Shown here: piece by piece, positions 53,770 through 62,387 of the stretch
How the letters are laid out: the number at the start of each line of letters is the position of its first letter
Numbering within the stretch: position 1 is the first letter of the stretch
DNA from: Burkholderiales bacterium
GTDB taxonomy: Bacteria > Pseudomonadota > Gammaproteobacteria > Burkholderiales > Burkholderiaceae_C
Reading direction: 5' to 3'
Assembly (NCBI GenBank): GCA_028868995.1
Contig: JAGWTH010000002.1
Location: 124,001-188,000, forward strand
Length of the DNA stretch: 64,000 bases
Translations under genes and position numbers: made by a program
The notes under the pieces: model-generated
What the model saw: only the letters and a program-made list of their open reading frames with translations
The model's database searches: none
Told to the model about the DNA's origin: nothing

Positions 53770-54672
53770 ATGCCAGCCAACCGACTCTTCGCCTTCCTCC
53801 TTGCCCTCCTGCTCGCCTGCGCCAGCGCCGGCCTGCGCGCGCAGACCAGCGCCGACCCGACCGTCCACCAGATCTACCAGAAGGCCGACAGCGGCGACCT
53901 GCGCGGCGCCCGGGCCATGATCGACGAGGTGCTCGCCCACCATCCGGGCAGCGCCAAGGCCCACTACGTGAAGGCGGAGCTCGCCGCCCGCGGCGGGGAT
54001 GCGGCCACTGCGCGCAGCGAGCTGCAGGAGGCGGAGAAACTCGCACCCGGCCTGCCGTTCGCGAAGCCGGAAGCGGTCAGCGCCCTGCGCGCCGAGGTGG
54101 AGCGCCGGCCGGCCGCGACTCGGGCCCCGACCGGCGGCGTCCCCCTGGCGCCCGCGACGGTCGCGGCGCCGGCGGGCGGCATCCCGTGGGGCGCCGTGCT
54201 TCTGGTGGGCCTGCTGGGCCTCGGCGTGATCCTCTGGCTGCGGCGTCCCGCGTCCCTGGCTCCCGCGGCCGGGCCCGGCCCCTATGCACGCGACGACGCC
54301 TTCGGCCGGCCCGACGGCATGCCGCCCCAGCCCATGCCGGCCGGCGGCTATCCCATGCCGCAGCCGCAGCAGCCGGGCATGGCCTCGACGATGATGCGCG
54401 GCCTCGGCACGGGCCTCGCGGTCGGTGCCGGTGTGGTGGCGGCCGAGGAGATCGGCCGGCGCCTCTTCGACCACGGCGCCGGCGGCGCCGCGGCGGGCTT
54501 CGGCGGCTATCCCCCGGCGGCCGGTTCGCAGATCGCGCGCGACGCGGGCATCGACGCCTTTGACCCGGGCGTCAACCAGGACATGGGCGGCCAGGACTTC
54601 GGCATCGTCGACGGCGGTGGCTGGGACGACGGCGGCGCGGGTGACGTGGGCGGCAACGACTGGGACCAATGA
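53770..54672 (+). CDS. exported TPR-like protein with transmembrane helix and Gly/Asp-rich tail
   Basis: A 300-residue envelope protein. Signal peptide about 1-24 (FLLALLLACASAGLRAQ), then one or two TPR-like repeats (IYQKADSGDLRGARAMIDEVLAHHPGSAKAHYVKAELAA) to about residue 95. A transmembrane helix follows at about 139-157 (PWGAVLLVGLLGLGVILWL), then a Met/Pro- and Gly-rich region, a second weak hydrophobic stretch (LGTGLAVGAGVVAAEEIG) and an acidic tail ending in GGGWDDGGAGDVGGNDWDQ. Comparable proteins occur in Burkholderiales without known function. It stands alone and is followed by a terminator. Confidence 0.8.
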   Translation: MPANRLFAFLLALLLACASAGLRAQTSADPTVHQIYQKADSGDLRGARAMIDEVLAHHPGSAKAHYVKAELAARGGDAATARSELQEAEKLAPGLPFAKPEAVSALRAEVERRPAATRAPTGGVPLAPATVAAPAGGIPWGAVLLVGLLGLGVILWLRRPASLAPAAGPGPYARDDAFGRPDGMPPQPMPAGGYPMPQPQQPGMASTMMRGLGTGLAVGAGVVAAEEIGRRLFDHGAGGAAAGFGGYPPAAGSQIARDAGIDAFDPGVNQDMGGQDFGIVDGGGWDDGGAGDVGGNDWDQ

Positions 54673-54730
54673 CCGGCGCGCCGCTCCTTGCGCCGGCCGC
54701 CGGGGTTACCTCTGCTGCCCGGGTTCCGCA

Positions 54731-54772
54731 GGGGCGGTTACATTTATGAAGTAATGTAAAGCCCCCGTTTTT
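54731..54772 (+). terminator. Rho-independent terminator after the TPR-like gene
   Basis: GGGGC-GG-TTACATT and AATGTAA-A-GCCCC form a long stem around an eight-base loop, and CGTTTTT follows directly. The AT-rich upper stem capped on a GC base, and the T-run, are a textbook intrinsic terminator and rare in this GC-rich window. A smaller CCGGCGC/GCGCCGG hairpin (54673-54696) lies just after the stop codon. Confidence 0.8.
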
Positions 54773-54834
54773 CCTGAAGAGCCTCCCTGCCTCCAAGCCG
54801 GTCTGGCGCCTTCAGAGTCTTTGGAAGTACATCC

Positions 54835-56385
54835 TTGATTGATATCGCTGAAGCGGTCCCGCCGGGACCCGCCCGCGGGCTTGCCCCGGCCCGGATCACC
54901 CGATCCCCTGCGTTCGCCGACAATTCGCCCGGCGCGCTGGTGGCCTGGGTCCTTCTGCTGTTCGCGCTCGTCTGGCTGTGCGAGCTGGGCGCCACCAGCC
55001 TGGCGCCGCCGGTGGACAACATCGAACAGCTGGTGTGGCAGCGGGAGCTCGCCTGGGGTTACTACAAGCACCCGCCGCTGCCCACCTTCCTCGCCTGGCT
55101 CGCCGTCCGCCTGCTCGGCGCCTCGGCCTGGACGACCTACCTGCTCGGTGCGGCCGTCACCCTCGGCGCCGTGGCCCTGCTGTGGGGCCTGCTGCGCGAG
55201 CTTCGTGGCCCGGCTTACGCCACCCTGGCCTTGCTGGCGGGGCTGTGCATCACCTTCTACAACGGCCGCCTCTACTACTTCAACCACAACATTCCGCTGC
55301 TGCTGGAGGTCGCCGCCGCGGCGGCGTGCACCTGGCGCGCGTACCGGACCCGCGGGTTGCGCTGGTGGGCGGCCTTCGGCGCCGTGATGGGACTGGGGGC
55401 GCTCACCAAGTACCAGATCGCGGTGACCGCGGCTTCGGCCGCGGTCTTCTGGCTGCGCCAGGGCATCTGGCGCGATGCCCTGCACCGGCGCGGGGCGCTG
55501 CTGGCGACCCTGGTGGCCCTGCTGCTGTTCACGCCGCACCTGCTGTGGCTGCCCCGGCACGACTTCGGCCCGATCACCTACGCGATGGAAAGCTCGCTGG
55601 GCGTGCACCTGTCGCCCGGGGCGCGCGCGCTCGACGCGTTGCGCTGGCTCCTCGACGAGGTCTTCAACCGCGCCTTGCCCGCCTTGCTGCTGCTGCTGCT
55701 GGCCGGTTGGGGCGCACCGGCGCCTGCCGCCCCGGTGGCCGCGGACGCGCGCCGGAGGGCCTCGCGCGACCTGCTGTTTGCCTGGGGCCTGGTGCCCCTG
55801 GCCTTCATCCCCCTGGTGGGCCTGGCCGTCGGCGCCGACCTGCAGCTGCAGTGGGGCACCGCCTTCCTGCTGTTCCTGGTCCCCTGCGTGATGGAGTGGG
55901 CCGGTGCAGCCCGCTGGGACGAAGCCTCCCTGGCCGCGGCGTGGAAGCCGTTCCTGGCGCTGCAGGGGCTGCTGCTGGCGATCAACCTGGCGACTTCGCC
56001 GGTGGGGGTCCGCTCCCTGGAGGATCGGCACTGGCGCACTTTCGCCGCCGACCGGCTCGCCGAACGGGTGGGTGCGGCCTCGCGGGCCCTGCTGGGCGGC
56101 CCGGTGCGGGTGGTGATCGGGTCGGTCGGCGAGGCCGGGGCACTGGCGCTGAAGCTGCCGGAGGCACCGCGGGTGCTGGTCGACGGCCGCTACGACCGCA
56201 GCCCCTGGGTGCCGCGCGACCTGGTGGCGTCCTGCGGCGCGGTGGAGCTGGCGCATGCCGACTCCGGGCTGAAAGGCTGGAGCCCGGCCGGGCCCCCGTT
56301 CACGAACCTCTACTGGCGCGTCATTCCGCCGCGGGACCACGAGGAACCCTGCGAATCCGAGATGACCGAACTGGCGCGGCGCTGA
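54835..56385 (+). CDS. ArnT/PMT-type membrane glycosyltransferase (GT39-like)
   Basis: A 516-residue polytopic protein with about ten membrane helices. The first external loop contains WQRELAWGYYKHPPLPTFLAWL, the acidic/aromatic-proline loop typical of the dolichyl-phosphate-mannose/ArnT superfamily, though the catalytic acidic residue is not certain. These enzymes transfer a sugar from a lipid phosphate carrier to lipid A or proteins. The start appears to be TTG at 54835, with TTTGGAAG upstream; no early ATG exists. It is a single gene between the terminator and the convergent LysR gene, so the acceptor is unknown. Confidence 0.85.
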   Translation: MIDIAEAVPPGPARGLAPARITRSPAFADNSPGALVAWVLLLFALVWLCELGATSLAPPVDNIEQLVWQRELAWGYYKHPPLPTFLAWLAVRLLGASAWTTYLLGAAVTLGAVALLWGLLRELRGPAYATLALLAGLCITFYNGRLYYFNHNIPLLLEVAAAAACTWRAYRTRGLRWWAAFGAVMGLGALTKYQIAVTAASAAVFWLRQGIWRDALHRRGALLATLVALLLFTPHLLWLPRHDFGPITYAMESSLGVHLSPGARALDALRWLLDEVFNRALPALLLLLLAGWGAPAPAAPVAADARRRASRDLLFAWGLVPLAFIPLVGLAVGADLQLQWGTAFLLFLVPCVMEWAGAARWDEASLAAAWKPFLALQGLLLAINLATSPVGVRSLEDRHWRTFAADRLAERVGAASRALLGGPVRVVIGSVGEAGALALKLPEAPRVLVDGRYDRSPWVPRDLVASCGAVELAHADSGLKGWSPAGPPFTNLYWRVIPPRDHEEPCESEMTELARR

Positions 56386-56398
56386 AGGGGTCGCGCGC

Positions 56399-57316
56399 TC
56401 AGGCGGGCGCGGCGCCCCATTCGGCCGCGATCGCGTCCACCAGCGCCCGCGCCGCCGGCGCCATCGAGCGCCCCCGCTTGGTCACCAGCGAGATGTCGCG
56501 CGAGACCACGGGCGCGTGCAGCTTGCGTACCGCCAGGCCCGCGAGACCCGGCCGGCGCGCGTAGGCCGAGGGCATCACCGCGCCGCCCAGGCCACACTCC
56601 ACCATCCACAGAGCCGTGGACAGGAAGGCCACGTCGTTGACGACGTCCAGCTGCACGCCGGCCTGCGCCGCCGCGCCCTCGATCAGCGGCCGGATGCCGT
56701 AGCCCGGCCGCACGGTGATCACCGGCTGGCCGGCGAGGTCGGCCCAGCGCAGCTGCCGGCGCGCGGCCAGCGGATGGTCCGGGCGGCAGACGAAGGCGAG
56801 GGTGTCCACCAGCACCCGGCGGGTGTCGACGTCGGCCGCGGCGCGCTCCGGCGTGCCCAGGCCCAGGTCCACCTGTTCGGCGACCACGCGCGAGACGAAC
56901 TGCTCGGGCGGGCAGTCGTCGATCAGCAGCCGGATGTCCGGATGCAGGCGGGTGAAGCGGCGCACCACCCGCGGCAGCAGGATCTCGCCCAGCGTCGGCG
57001 TGATCGCCAGCGACACCCGCCCGCGGCGCAGCGTGCCCAGGTCGCGCAGGCCGGCGCCCAGCGAGTCGAGGTCGCGCAGCACGCGCTCGGCGATGGCGAT
57101 CGCCTCCACCGCCGCGGGTGTCGGCCGCAGGGAGCGCGTGGTGCGGTCGAACAGGCGCGTGCCCAGGCCGTCCTCCATCTGCCGGATCAGCACGCTCACG
57201 GCCGACTGCGTGAGCGCCATCTGCTCCGCCGCCGCGCTGAGCTTGCGCAGGTGGTACACCGCGCGGAAGGCGCGCAGCTGGCGCAGGCTGGGCGTGAAGG
57301 CGGGGACGGCATTCAT
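56399..57316 (-). CDS. LysR-family transcriptional regulator
   Basis: A 305-residue regulator with an N-terminal winged helix (LRQLRAFRAVYHLRKLSAAAEQMALTQSAVSVLIRQME) and a LysR substrate domain beginning near residue 95. It is divergent from the Bug/monooxygenase operon at 57401, the normal position for a LysR activator of the adjacent genes. The effector would be the pathway substrate or an intermediate. Length and domain order are standard. Confidence 0.94.
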   Translation of the reverse strand: MNAVPAFTPSLRQLRAFRAVYHLRKLSAAAEQMALTQSAVSVLIRQMEDGLGTRLFDRTTRSLRPTPAAVEAIAIAERVLRDLDSLGAGLRDLGTLRRGRVSLAITPTLGEILLPRVVRRFTRLHPDIRLLIDDCPPEQFVSRVVAEQVDLGLGTPERAAADVDTRRVLVDTLAFVCRPDHPLAARRQLRWADLAGQPVITVRPGYGIRPLIEGAAAQAGVQLDVVNDVAFLSTALWMVECGLGGAVMPSAYARRPGLAGLAVRKLHAPVVSRDISLVTKRGRSMAPAARALVDAIAAEWGAAPA

Positions 57317-57336
57317 GAAGGATCATGATAAGTGCT

Positions 57337-57350
57337 TCGAAATTCTTCGA
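57337..57350. promoter_or_regulatory. Candidate LysR operator
   Basis: TCGAA-ATTC-TTCGA is an inverted repeat in the 84-base AT-rich spacer between the LysR gene and the Bug gene. Its size and position fit a LysR recognition site, although the outer T and A are 12 rather than the canonical 11 bases apart. AAGGAGA at 57389 onward is the ribosome site of the Bug gene. Confidence 0.45.
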
Positions 57351-57400
57351 TTTACGAATGAATGAAAGCGCGCTCCAATGAGGCGACAAGGAGACAAGCC

Positions 57401-58381
57401 ATGAAGAGATTCGCCCGCCTCGCCGGGGCGCTGCTGATGGCCGGCTGCGCCGCCGCGGCCTTCGCCCAGGGTCCCGCCGACTTCCCGAAACAGCCGATCC
57501 GCATCATCGTGACCTTCCCGCCCGGCGGCAGCGCCGACGCGGTGGTGCGCATGCTCGTGCCGCGCCTGAACGAGAAGCTGGGCCAGCCCGTGGTGGTGGA
57601 AAACCGGCCGGGCGCCGGCGGGAACATCGGCCTGTCCCTGGTCGCCAAGGCTCCGGCTGACGGCTACACGCTGGGCGTGGGCGCGGCCGGGGCGCTGGCG
57701 GCCAACAGCAGCCTCTACGCGCAGATGCCCTTCGACCCGCTGAAGGACTTCCGCCCGGTGACCATGCTGGCGGCCATCCCCTTCGTGATCGTCGGCAACC
57801 CCACGCTGCCGGCGAAGACGCTGCCCGAGCTGATCGCGCTGGCCCGGTCGAAGCCGGGGCAGCTGGGGATCGCGCACGGCGGCAACGGCACGGCCATGCA
57901 CCTGTCGGCCGCCTTGTTCTCGCAGATGGCCGACGTCAAGCTGGTGGAGGTCCCGTACAAGGGCTCCGGGCCGGCGGCGCTGGCCGTGCTGGCGGGCAAC
58001 GTGCCGCTGGCGGTGGTGGACCTGCCCGCGGCCCTGCAGCAGATCAAGGCCGGCAAGCTGGTGGCCTACGCGGTGACCAGCCCACAGCGGCTGCCGCAGC
58101 TGCCCGACGTGCCCACGGTGTCCGAATCCGGGCTGGCCGGCTACGACTCCACCGGCTGGTTCGGCGTCGTGGCGCCGGCCGGCACCCCGGCGGCCGTCGT
58201 CAGCCGGCTCAACGCCGAGATCACCGCGGCGCTCAACGACGAGGCCTTGAAGGAGAAGATGCGCAACCTGGGCGTGGTGCCGGCGCCGACCACGCCGGAG
58301 GCGTTCGATGCGTACATCCGCTCGGAGACGCAGAAGTGGTCCCAGGTGATCCGCGCGGCGCACATCAAGATCGACCAATGA
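57401..58381 (+). CDS. Bug-family tripartite tricarboxylate transporter receptor
   Basis: A 326-residue periplasmic receptor, the fourth in the window. It has a signal peptide (MKRFARLAGALLMAGCAAAAFAQ), RIIVTFPPGGSADAVVRML, VVENRPGAGGNIGLS and PADGYTLGVG. The ATG at 57401 has AAGGAG upstream; the track's earlier start has none. It is the first gene of a LysR-linked operon and overlaps the monooxygenase by four bases, suggesting that it binds the phenolic or carboxylic substrate of that enzyme. No permease genes accompany it. Confidence 0.95.
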   Translation: MKRFARLAGALLMAGCAAAAFAQGPADFPKQPIRIIVTFPPGGSADAVVRMLVPRLNEKLGQPVVVENRPGAGGNIGLSLVAKAPADGYTLGVGAAGALAANSSLYAQMPFDPLKDFRPVTMLAAIPFVIVGNPTLPAKTLPELIALARSKPGQLGIAHGGNGTAMHLSAALFSQMADVKLVEVPYKGSGPAALAVLAGNVPLAVVDLPAALQQIKAGKLVAYAVTSPQRLPQLPDVPTVSESGLAGYDSTGWFGVVAPAGTPAAVVSRLNAEITAALNDEALKEKMRNLGVVPAPTTPEAFDAYIRSETQKWSQVIRAAHIKIDQ

Positions 58382-60051
58382 GCTTGCCGGACATCGAGAC
58401 CGACGTGCTGGTGGTGGGCGCGGGCCCAGTGGGCCTGACGCTGGCCATGGACCTGCAGGCGCGCGGGGTGAAGGTGGTGGTGGCGGAGGTCCGCCGCTAC
58501 CTCGAGCCGCCCAACGTGAAGTGCAACCACGTGGCTGCGCGCACGATGGAACGCTTCCGCCGGCTCGGGGTGGCTCAGAAGCTGCGTGGCGCGGGACTGC
58601 CGGCGGACTACCCGAACGACGTCGTGTTCCGCACCAGCGTGTGCGGCACCGAGCTCACGCGCATCCCCATCCCGGGCCGCGCGCAGCGCTACACCTCGAA
58701 GGAGGGCCCGGACACCTGGTGGCCCACGCCCGAGCCGCCGCACCGCATCAACCAGCTGTTCCTGGAGCCGATCCTGCTCGAACACACGGCGGCGCTGCCG
58801 GGCGTGACCCTGCTGAATCGCACCCAGGTCACGGGTTTCACCCAGCGGCCCGGCTCGGTGGACGCGGTGGCCCTGGACCTGGACACCGGCGCCGGGCGCC
58901 GCATCCGCAGCCGCTACCTGGTCGGCTGCGACGGGGGCAGTTCCAACGTGCGCAAGGCGATCGGCGCGAAGCTGGAGGGCACGCCCGTCATCCAGCGTGT
59001 GCAATCGACGTACATCCGCGCGCCGAAGCTGCGCTCCATGATCCCCGGCAAGCCGGCCTGGTCCTTCTACTCGGTGAACCCGCGCCGCTGCGGCACGGTG
59101 TTCGCCATCGACGGCCACGAGACCTGGCTGGTGCACAACCACCTGAATCCGGACGAGCCGGAGTTCGACGCGGTCGACCGCGACTGGGCGATCCGCCAGA
59201 TCCTCGGCGTCGGCCCCGACTTCGACTACGAGATCCTCTCGAAGGAGGACTGGGTGGGCCGGCGGCTGGTGGCCGACCGCTTCCGCGACCGCCATGCCTT
59301 CATCGCCGGCGACGCCGCGCACCTGTGGGTGCCCTATGCCGGCTATGGCATGAATGCCGGGATCGCCGACGCGCTGAACCTGTCCTGGCTGCTCGGCGCC
59401 TGCGTGCAGGGCTGGGCCGACGAGGCGATCCTCGATGCCTACGAGGCCGAGCGCCAGCCGATCACGATGCAGGTTTCGCACTTCGCGATGGACCACGCGG
59501 CCAAGATGATCAAGGCGCGGCGTGCCGTGCCGGCGAACATCGAGGCGCCCGATGCCGAAGGCGAGCGCGTGCGCGCGGAGGTCGGGCGCGAGGCCTACGA
59601 ACTGAACGTGCAGCAGTTCTGCTGCGCCGGGCTCAACTTCGGCTACTACTACGAGGGCTCGCCCATCATCGCATCCGATGGCGAGGCGCCGCCGCCGTAC
59701 ACGATGGGCGGCTTCACGCCGTCGACGGTGCCCGGCTGCCGCGCCCCGCATTTCTGGCGGGCCGACGGCCGTTCGCTGTACGACGCCTTCGGCCAGGGCT
59801 ACACGCTGCTGCGCTTCGACCCGGGCGCGGACGTGCGGCCGCTGCAGGCGGCGGCGCAGGCGCGCGGCCTGCCGCTGACCGTGCTGGACATCGCGGGCGT
59901 GGCCGTGCCCGAGGCCTACCGGCACAAGCTGGTGCTGTGCCGCGACGACCAGCACGTCGCCTGGCGCGGCGACTGCGTGCCGGCCGATGCCCTGGCGCTG
60001 GTGGACCTGCTGCGCGGCGCGCGCCGGCAGCAGGAGCGGCTGGCGGCGTGA
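58378..60051 (+). CDS. FAD-dependent aromatic monooxygenase (PheA/TfdB/MhpA family)
   Basis: A 557-residue class A flavoprotein hydroxylase. The dinucleotide motif is VLVVGAGPVGLTLAMDLQARG, the DG motif YLVGCDGGSSNVRKAIG and the GD motif GDAAHLWVPYAGYGMNAGIADA, in which the usual PPxGGxG is changed to VPYAGYG. A C-terminal thioredoxin-like domain (GYTLLRFDPG... VAWRGD) is present, as in phenol hydroxylases and MhpA-type enzymes. It uses NAD(P)H and O2 to ortho-hydroxylate an aromatic ring. Start at 58378 (MSLPDIETDVL). The product would need a ring-cleavage enzyme from elsewhere, possibly Region A. Confidence 0.92.
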   Translation: MSLPDIETDVLVVGAGPVGLTLAMDLQARGVKVVVAEVRRYLEPPNVKCNHVAARTMERFRRLGVAQKLRGAGLPADYPNDVVFRTSVCGTELTRIPIPGRAQRYTSKEGPDTWWPTPEPPHRINQLFLEPILLEHTAALPGVTLLNRTQVTGFTQRPGSVDAVALDLDTGAGRRIRSRYLVGCDGGSSNVRKAIGAKLEGTPVIQRVQSTYIRAPKLRSMIPGKPAWSFYSVNPRRCGTVFAIDGHETWLVHNHLNPDEPEFDAVDRDWAIRQILGVGPDFDYEILSKEDWVGRRLVADRFRDRHAFIAGDAAHLWVPYAGYGMNAGIADALNLSWLLGACVQGWADEAILDAYEAERQPITMQVSHFAMDHAAKMIKARRAVPANIEAPDAEGERVRAEVGREAYELNVQQFCCAGLNFGYYYEGSPIIASDGEAPPPYTMGGFTPSTVPGCRAPHFWRADGRSLYDAFGQGYTLLRFDPGADVRPLQAAAQARGLPLTVLDIAGVAVPEAYRHKLVLCRDDQHVAWRGDCVPADALALVDLLRGARRQQERLAA

Positions 60052-60064
60052 GGCTTGCGGGATG

Positions 60065-60087
60065 CGTGCCGCCCGGGCGGCGGCACG
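60065..60087 (+). terminator. GC-rich hairpin after the monooxygenase gene
   Basis: CGTGCCGCC-CGGGC-GGCGGCACG is a perfect 9-bp stem with a five-base loop, 13 bases after the stop codon. There is no T-run, so it could be a Rho-independent pause site or an mRNA-protecting hairpin between this gene and the NTF2-like gene. Confidence 0.45.
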
Positions 60088-60173
60088 CCGGCACCATGAC
60101 CCCGCAGGTCATCGACCGCGTGCCTCGCGGCTCGAACAATGGCTCCCATCGACAACCCACCCAGGAGCCCGCC

Positions 60174-60554
60174 ATGCACCTCCCCGCCCTCGAACAGATG
60201 GTCGACGCCCACCTCGCCGCTTACTGCGAACCGGACGCGGACCGGCGCCTTGCCGCGATCCGCGCGATCTGGAACCTGGAGGGCCGCCTGGTCGACCCGC
60301 CGATCGAGTCGTCCGGCCACGCCGGCATCAGCGACCAGGCCGCCGCCCTGCAGGCGCAGTTCCCCGGCCACCGGTTCGAGCGCAGCACCGCGCTCGACCT
60401 GCACCACCACTTCGTGCGCTACGGCTGGCGCCTGCTGGATCCGGCGGGCCGGCCCGTGCTGGCCGGGGTCGACTTCATGGACCTCGACGTCGACGGCCGC
60501 ATCGGCCGCGTCGTCGGCTTCTTCGGCGATCCGCCGCCGGCAGCGCAGGCCTGA
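60174..60554 (+). CDS. NTF2/SnoaL-like protein
   Basis: A 126-residue single-domain protein of the cone-shaped NTF2-like fold. LEQMVDAHLAAYCEPDADRRLAAIRAIWN is the typical helical start, and the C-terminal sheet reads YGWRLLDPAGRPVLAGVDFMDLDVDGRIGRVVGFF. Family members range from isomerases to non-catalytic binding proteins. The ATG at 60174 has CAGGAG upstream; the much longer track ORF is a frame shadow of the monooxygenase. It is probably in the same operon as the monooxygenase, but the hairpin between them may reduce its expression. The function is unknown. Confidence 0.8.
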   Translation: MHLPALEQMVDAHLAAYCEPDADRRLAAIRAIWNLEGRLVDPPIESSGHAGISDQAAALQAQFPGHRFERSTALDLHHHFVRYGWRLLDPAGRPVLAGVDFMDLDVDGRIGRVVGFFGDPPPAAQA

Positions 60555-60585
60555 CACGGCACGCCGTTTCCGCTATGGTCGGCCC

Positions 60586-60945
60586 ATGCGCATCCCGCTC
60601 CTGGGCTTCACCTGGCTGCTGGTCCTGCAGACGGCGGGCGAGCTGCTCTCGCGCGGCCTGTCGCTGCCCCTGCCGGGGCCGGTGATCGGCCTGCTCCTGC
60701 TGCTGCCGACGCTGGCCAGCGCGCGGGTGCGCGAGGCGGTCGCCCCCTGCGCCGAGGGGCTGCTGTCGCACCTGTCGCTGCTGTTCGTGCCGGTGGCCGT
60801 GGGCGCCATGTCCTACCTGCCCGTGCTGCGCGAATACGGGCTGCGCCTGCTGGTGGCGCTGGTGCTCTCCACCTGGATCGGCATCGCGGCCACCGCGCTG
60901 TTCCTGCGCGCCTTCCCCCCGAGCGACGATGCCGAAGTTCGTTGA
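60586..60945 (+). CDS. CidA/LrgA family membrane protein
   Basis: A 119-residue protein with four predicted helices (LLGFTWLLVLQTAGELL, LPGPVIGLLLLLPTLA, LSLLFVPVAVGAMSYL and LRLLVALVLSTWIGIAATALFL). The LPLPGPVIGLLLL and LFVPVAVG segments are characteristic of LrgA/CidA. These proteins were described as holin-like and are now linked to export or uptake of pyruvate and similar small acids together with an LrgB partner. The LrgB gene overlaps its end by 17 bases. The start was taken at 60586 because the upstream extension overlaps the NTF2-like gene. Confidence 0.9.
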   Translation: MRIPLLGFTWLLVLQTAGELLSRGLSLPLPGPVIGLLLLLPTLASARVREAVAPCAEGLLSHLSLLFVPVAVGAMSYLPVLREYGLRLLVALVLSTWIGIAATALFLRAFPPSDDAEVR

Positions 60946-61663
60946 GCTCTGGGTCTACCTCTCGTCCACGCCCCTGTTCGGGCTGACGGCCACGCTGGTC
61001 GTGTACCTGGCCGCCGCGCAGGTCTCTGCGCGCCTGGACCAGGCGCCGTGGGCGAACCCGGTGCTGTGGTCGGTGGTGGTGCTGTCGCTGGCGCTGCTGG
61101 CCGGCGGCGTGAAGTACGAGGTCTACTTCGCCGGCGCCCAGTTCATCCACTTCCTGCTGGGACCCGCGGTGGTCGCCCTGGGCTGGCCGATGTGGCAGCG
61201 GCGCGCGGTGATCCGGCGCAACGCGGCGCGCCTGCTGGCGGCAGCGGTCGTGGGTGCGGTCGCGGCGGCCGGCTCCGGCTTCGCGATCGGCTGGGCCCTG
61301 GGTCTGCCGCGCGAGGTGCTGCTGTCGCTGGTGCCCAAGTCGGTCACCGCGCCGGTGGCCATGGGCATCGCCGAACACATCGGCGGGCTGCCCGCGCTCA
61401 CGGCCACCTTCGCGGTGATCGCGGGCCTGGTCGGGGCGATGAGCGCGCGCTACCTGTACGGGCTGCTGCGCATTCCCGAGACGCCGCAGGGCTGGATCGC
61501 CCGCGGCTTCGCCCTGGGCACCGCCTCGCACGGCATCGGCGCGGCGCGCGCGCTGCACGTGAACGCGGACGCGGGCGCCTATGCCGGCCTGGCCCTGGGA
61601 CTGCAGGTGGTGCTGCAGGCGTTCGCGATCCCGCTGCTGTTCCGCCTCGTGCACTGGCACTGA
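60929..61663 (+). CDS. lrgB: LrgB family membrane protein
   Basis: A 244-residue protein with about seven to eight predicted helices. LVPKSVTAPVAMGIAEHIGG and FALGTASHGIGAARAL are the two strongly conserved LrgB/CidB motifs. It overlaps the CidA-like gene by 17 bases, indicating coupled translation. The plant homologue PLGG1 is a glycolate/glycerate transporter, and bacterial LrgAB takes up pyruvate, so a small organic-acid transport role is likelier than murein hydrolase control in this organism. A dense GC repeat follows the stop but lacks a T-run. Confidence 0.93.
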   Translation: MPKFVELWVYLSSTPLFGLTATLVVYLAAAQVSARLDQAPWANPVLWSVVVLSLALLAGGVKYEVYFAGAQFIHFLLGPAVVALGWPMWQRRAVIRRNAARLLAAAVVGAVAAAGSGFAIGWALGLPREVLLSLVPKSVTAPVAMGIAEHIGGLPALTATFAVIAGLVGAMSARYLYGLLRIPETPQGWIARGFALGTASHGIGAARALHVNADAGAYAGLALGLQVVLQAFAIPLLFRLVHWH

Positions 61664-61802
61664 GGCGGCGCGCGGCGCGCCGCGCCACCTGTTGCCAAAT
61701 GCGCATCCGTGAAAAAATTGACGCTGCGGCTCCTCCAAAGGTAGGTTCTGTAGCAGATCGTTACTCAAGAAATCCGGCGGGGGCTGACTTGAGGCCGGGA
61801 GG

Positions 61803-62219
61803 ATGCTGCACTTCGGGGTGATGCCCTCCGACGCCGCGTTGCTCTGGTCCCTGGCTGGACTGACCCTGCTGCTGCTCGCCGGCCTGTTCTGGGTCAGCGC
61901 TGCCCGCGCGCGGTCCCGCCGCACGCGCAACCTGCGCCGCCTGCGGGAGATGTCGCGCTCGCAGCCCCAGCCCCTGGCGCCGAACGCCGGCGCCGGCGAG
62001 TCGGAAGCCGACGTGCGCCTGGAATCGATCCGCCTCGACGCGGAGAACGCCGCCCGGCTGGCCGCCATGGGCGTCTCGAGCGAGAAGGCCAATCCCTTCG
62101 CCGAAGGCTCGCGCGAGCACGTGATCTGGCTGGCCACCTTCCACATCTGCCTGGCGGAGCTGGAGGAACGCGAGCGGCTGGTGCGGGAAAACGGCGAGAC
62201 GCCGCCGCAGGCCCACTGA
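61803..62219 (+). CDS. small membrane-anchored hypothetical protein
   Basis: A 138-residue protein with one N-terminal membrane helix (DAALLWSLAGLTLLLLAGLFWVSA), a basic stop-transfer segment (RARSRRTRNLRRLREM) and a soluble, mostly helical C-terminus containing LESIRLDAENAARLAAMG and FAEGSREHVIWLATFHICLAELEERERL. The orientation should place the C-terminus in the cytoplasm. No family is recognised. It stands alone after the lrgB gene, preceded by an AT-richer spacer that probably holds its promoter. Confidence 0.65.
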   Translation: MLHFGVMPSDAALLWSLAGLTLLLLAGLFWVSAARARSRRTRNLRRLREMSRSQPQPLAPNAGAGESEADVRLESIRLDAENAARLAAMGVSSEKANPFAEGSREHVIWLATFHICLAELEERERLVRENGETPPQAH

Positions 62220-62387
62220 GCCCGCGGGCGCGTTGCGACCGTTCAGGACCTTGCCGGCACCCTTCGTCCGCCCGCAGGGCGCCGGGACCACAGCCCTGGC
62301 GCGGCGCCTCCGATACATCACGTAACATCTGCAGGGCAAGGCCGGAAACCTGGCGGCCCGAAGTGAACGATCGAGGAATCCGCATCC

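Noticed and set aside
61664-61690. Dense GCGC repeat after lrgB as a terminator
   Set aside because: Self-complementary GC run, but without a T-run or defined loop; such runs are common by chance at this base composition.
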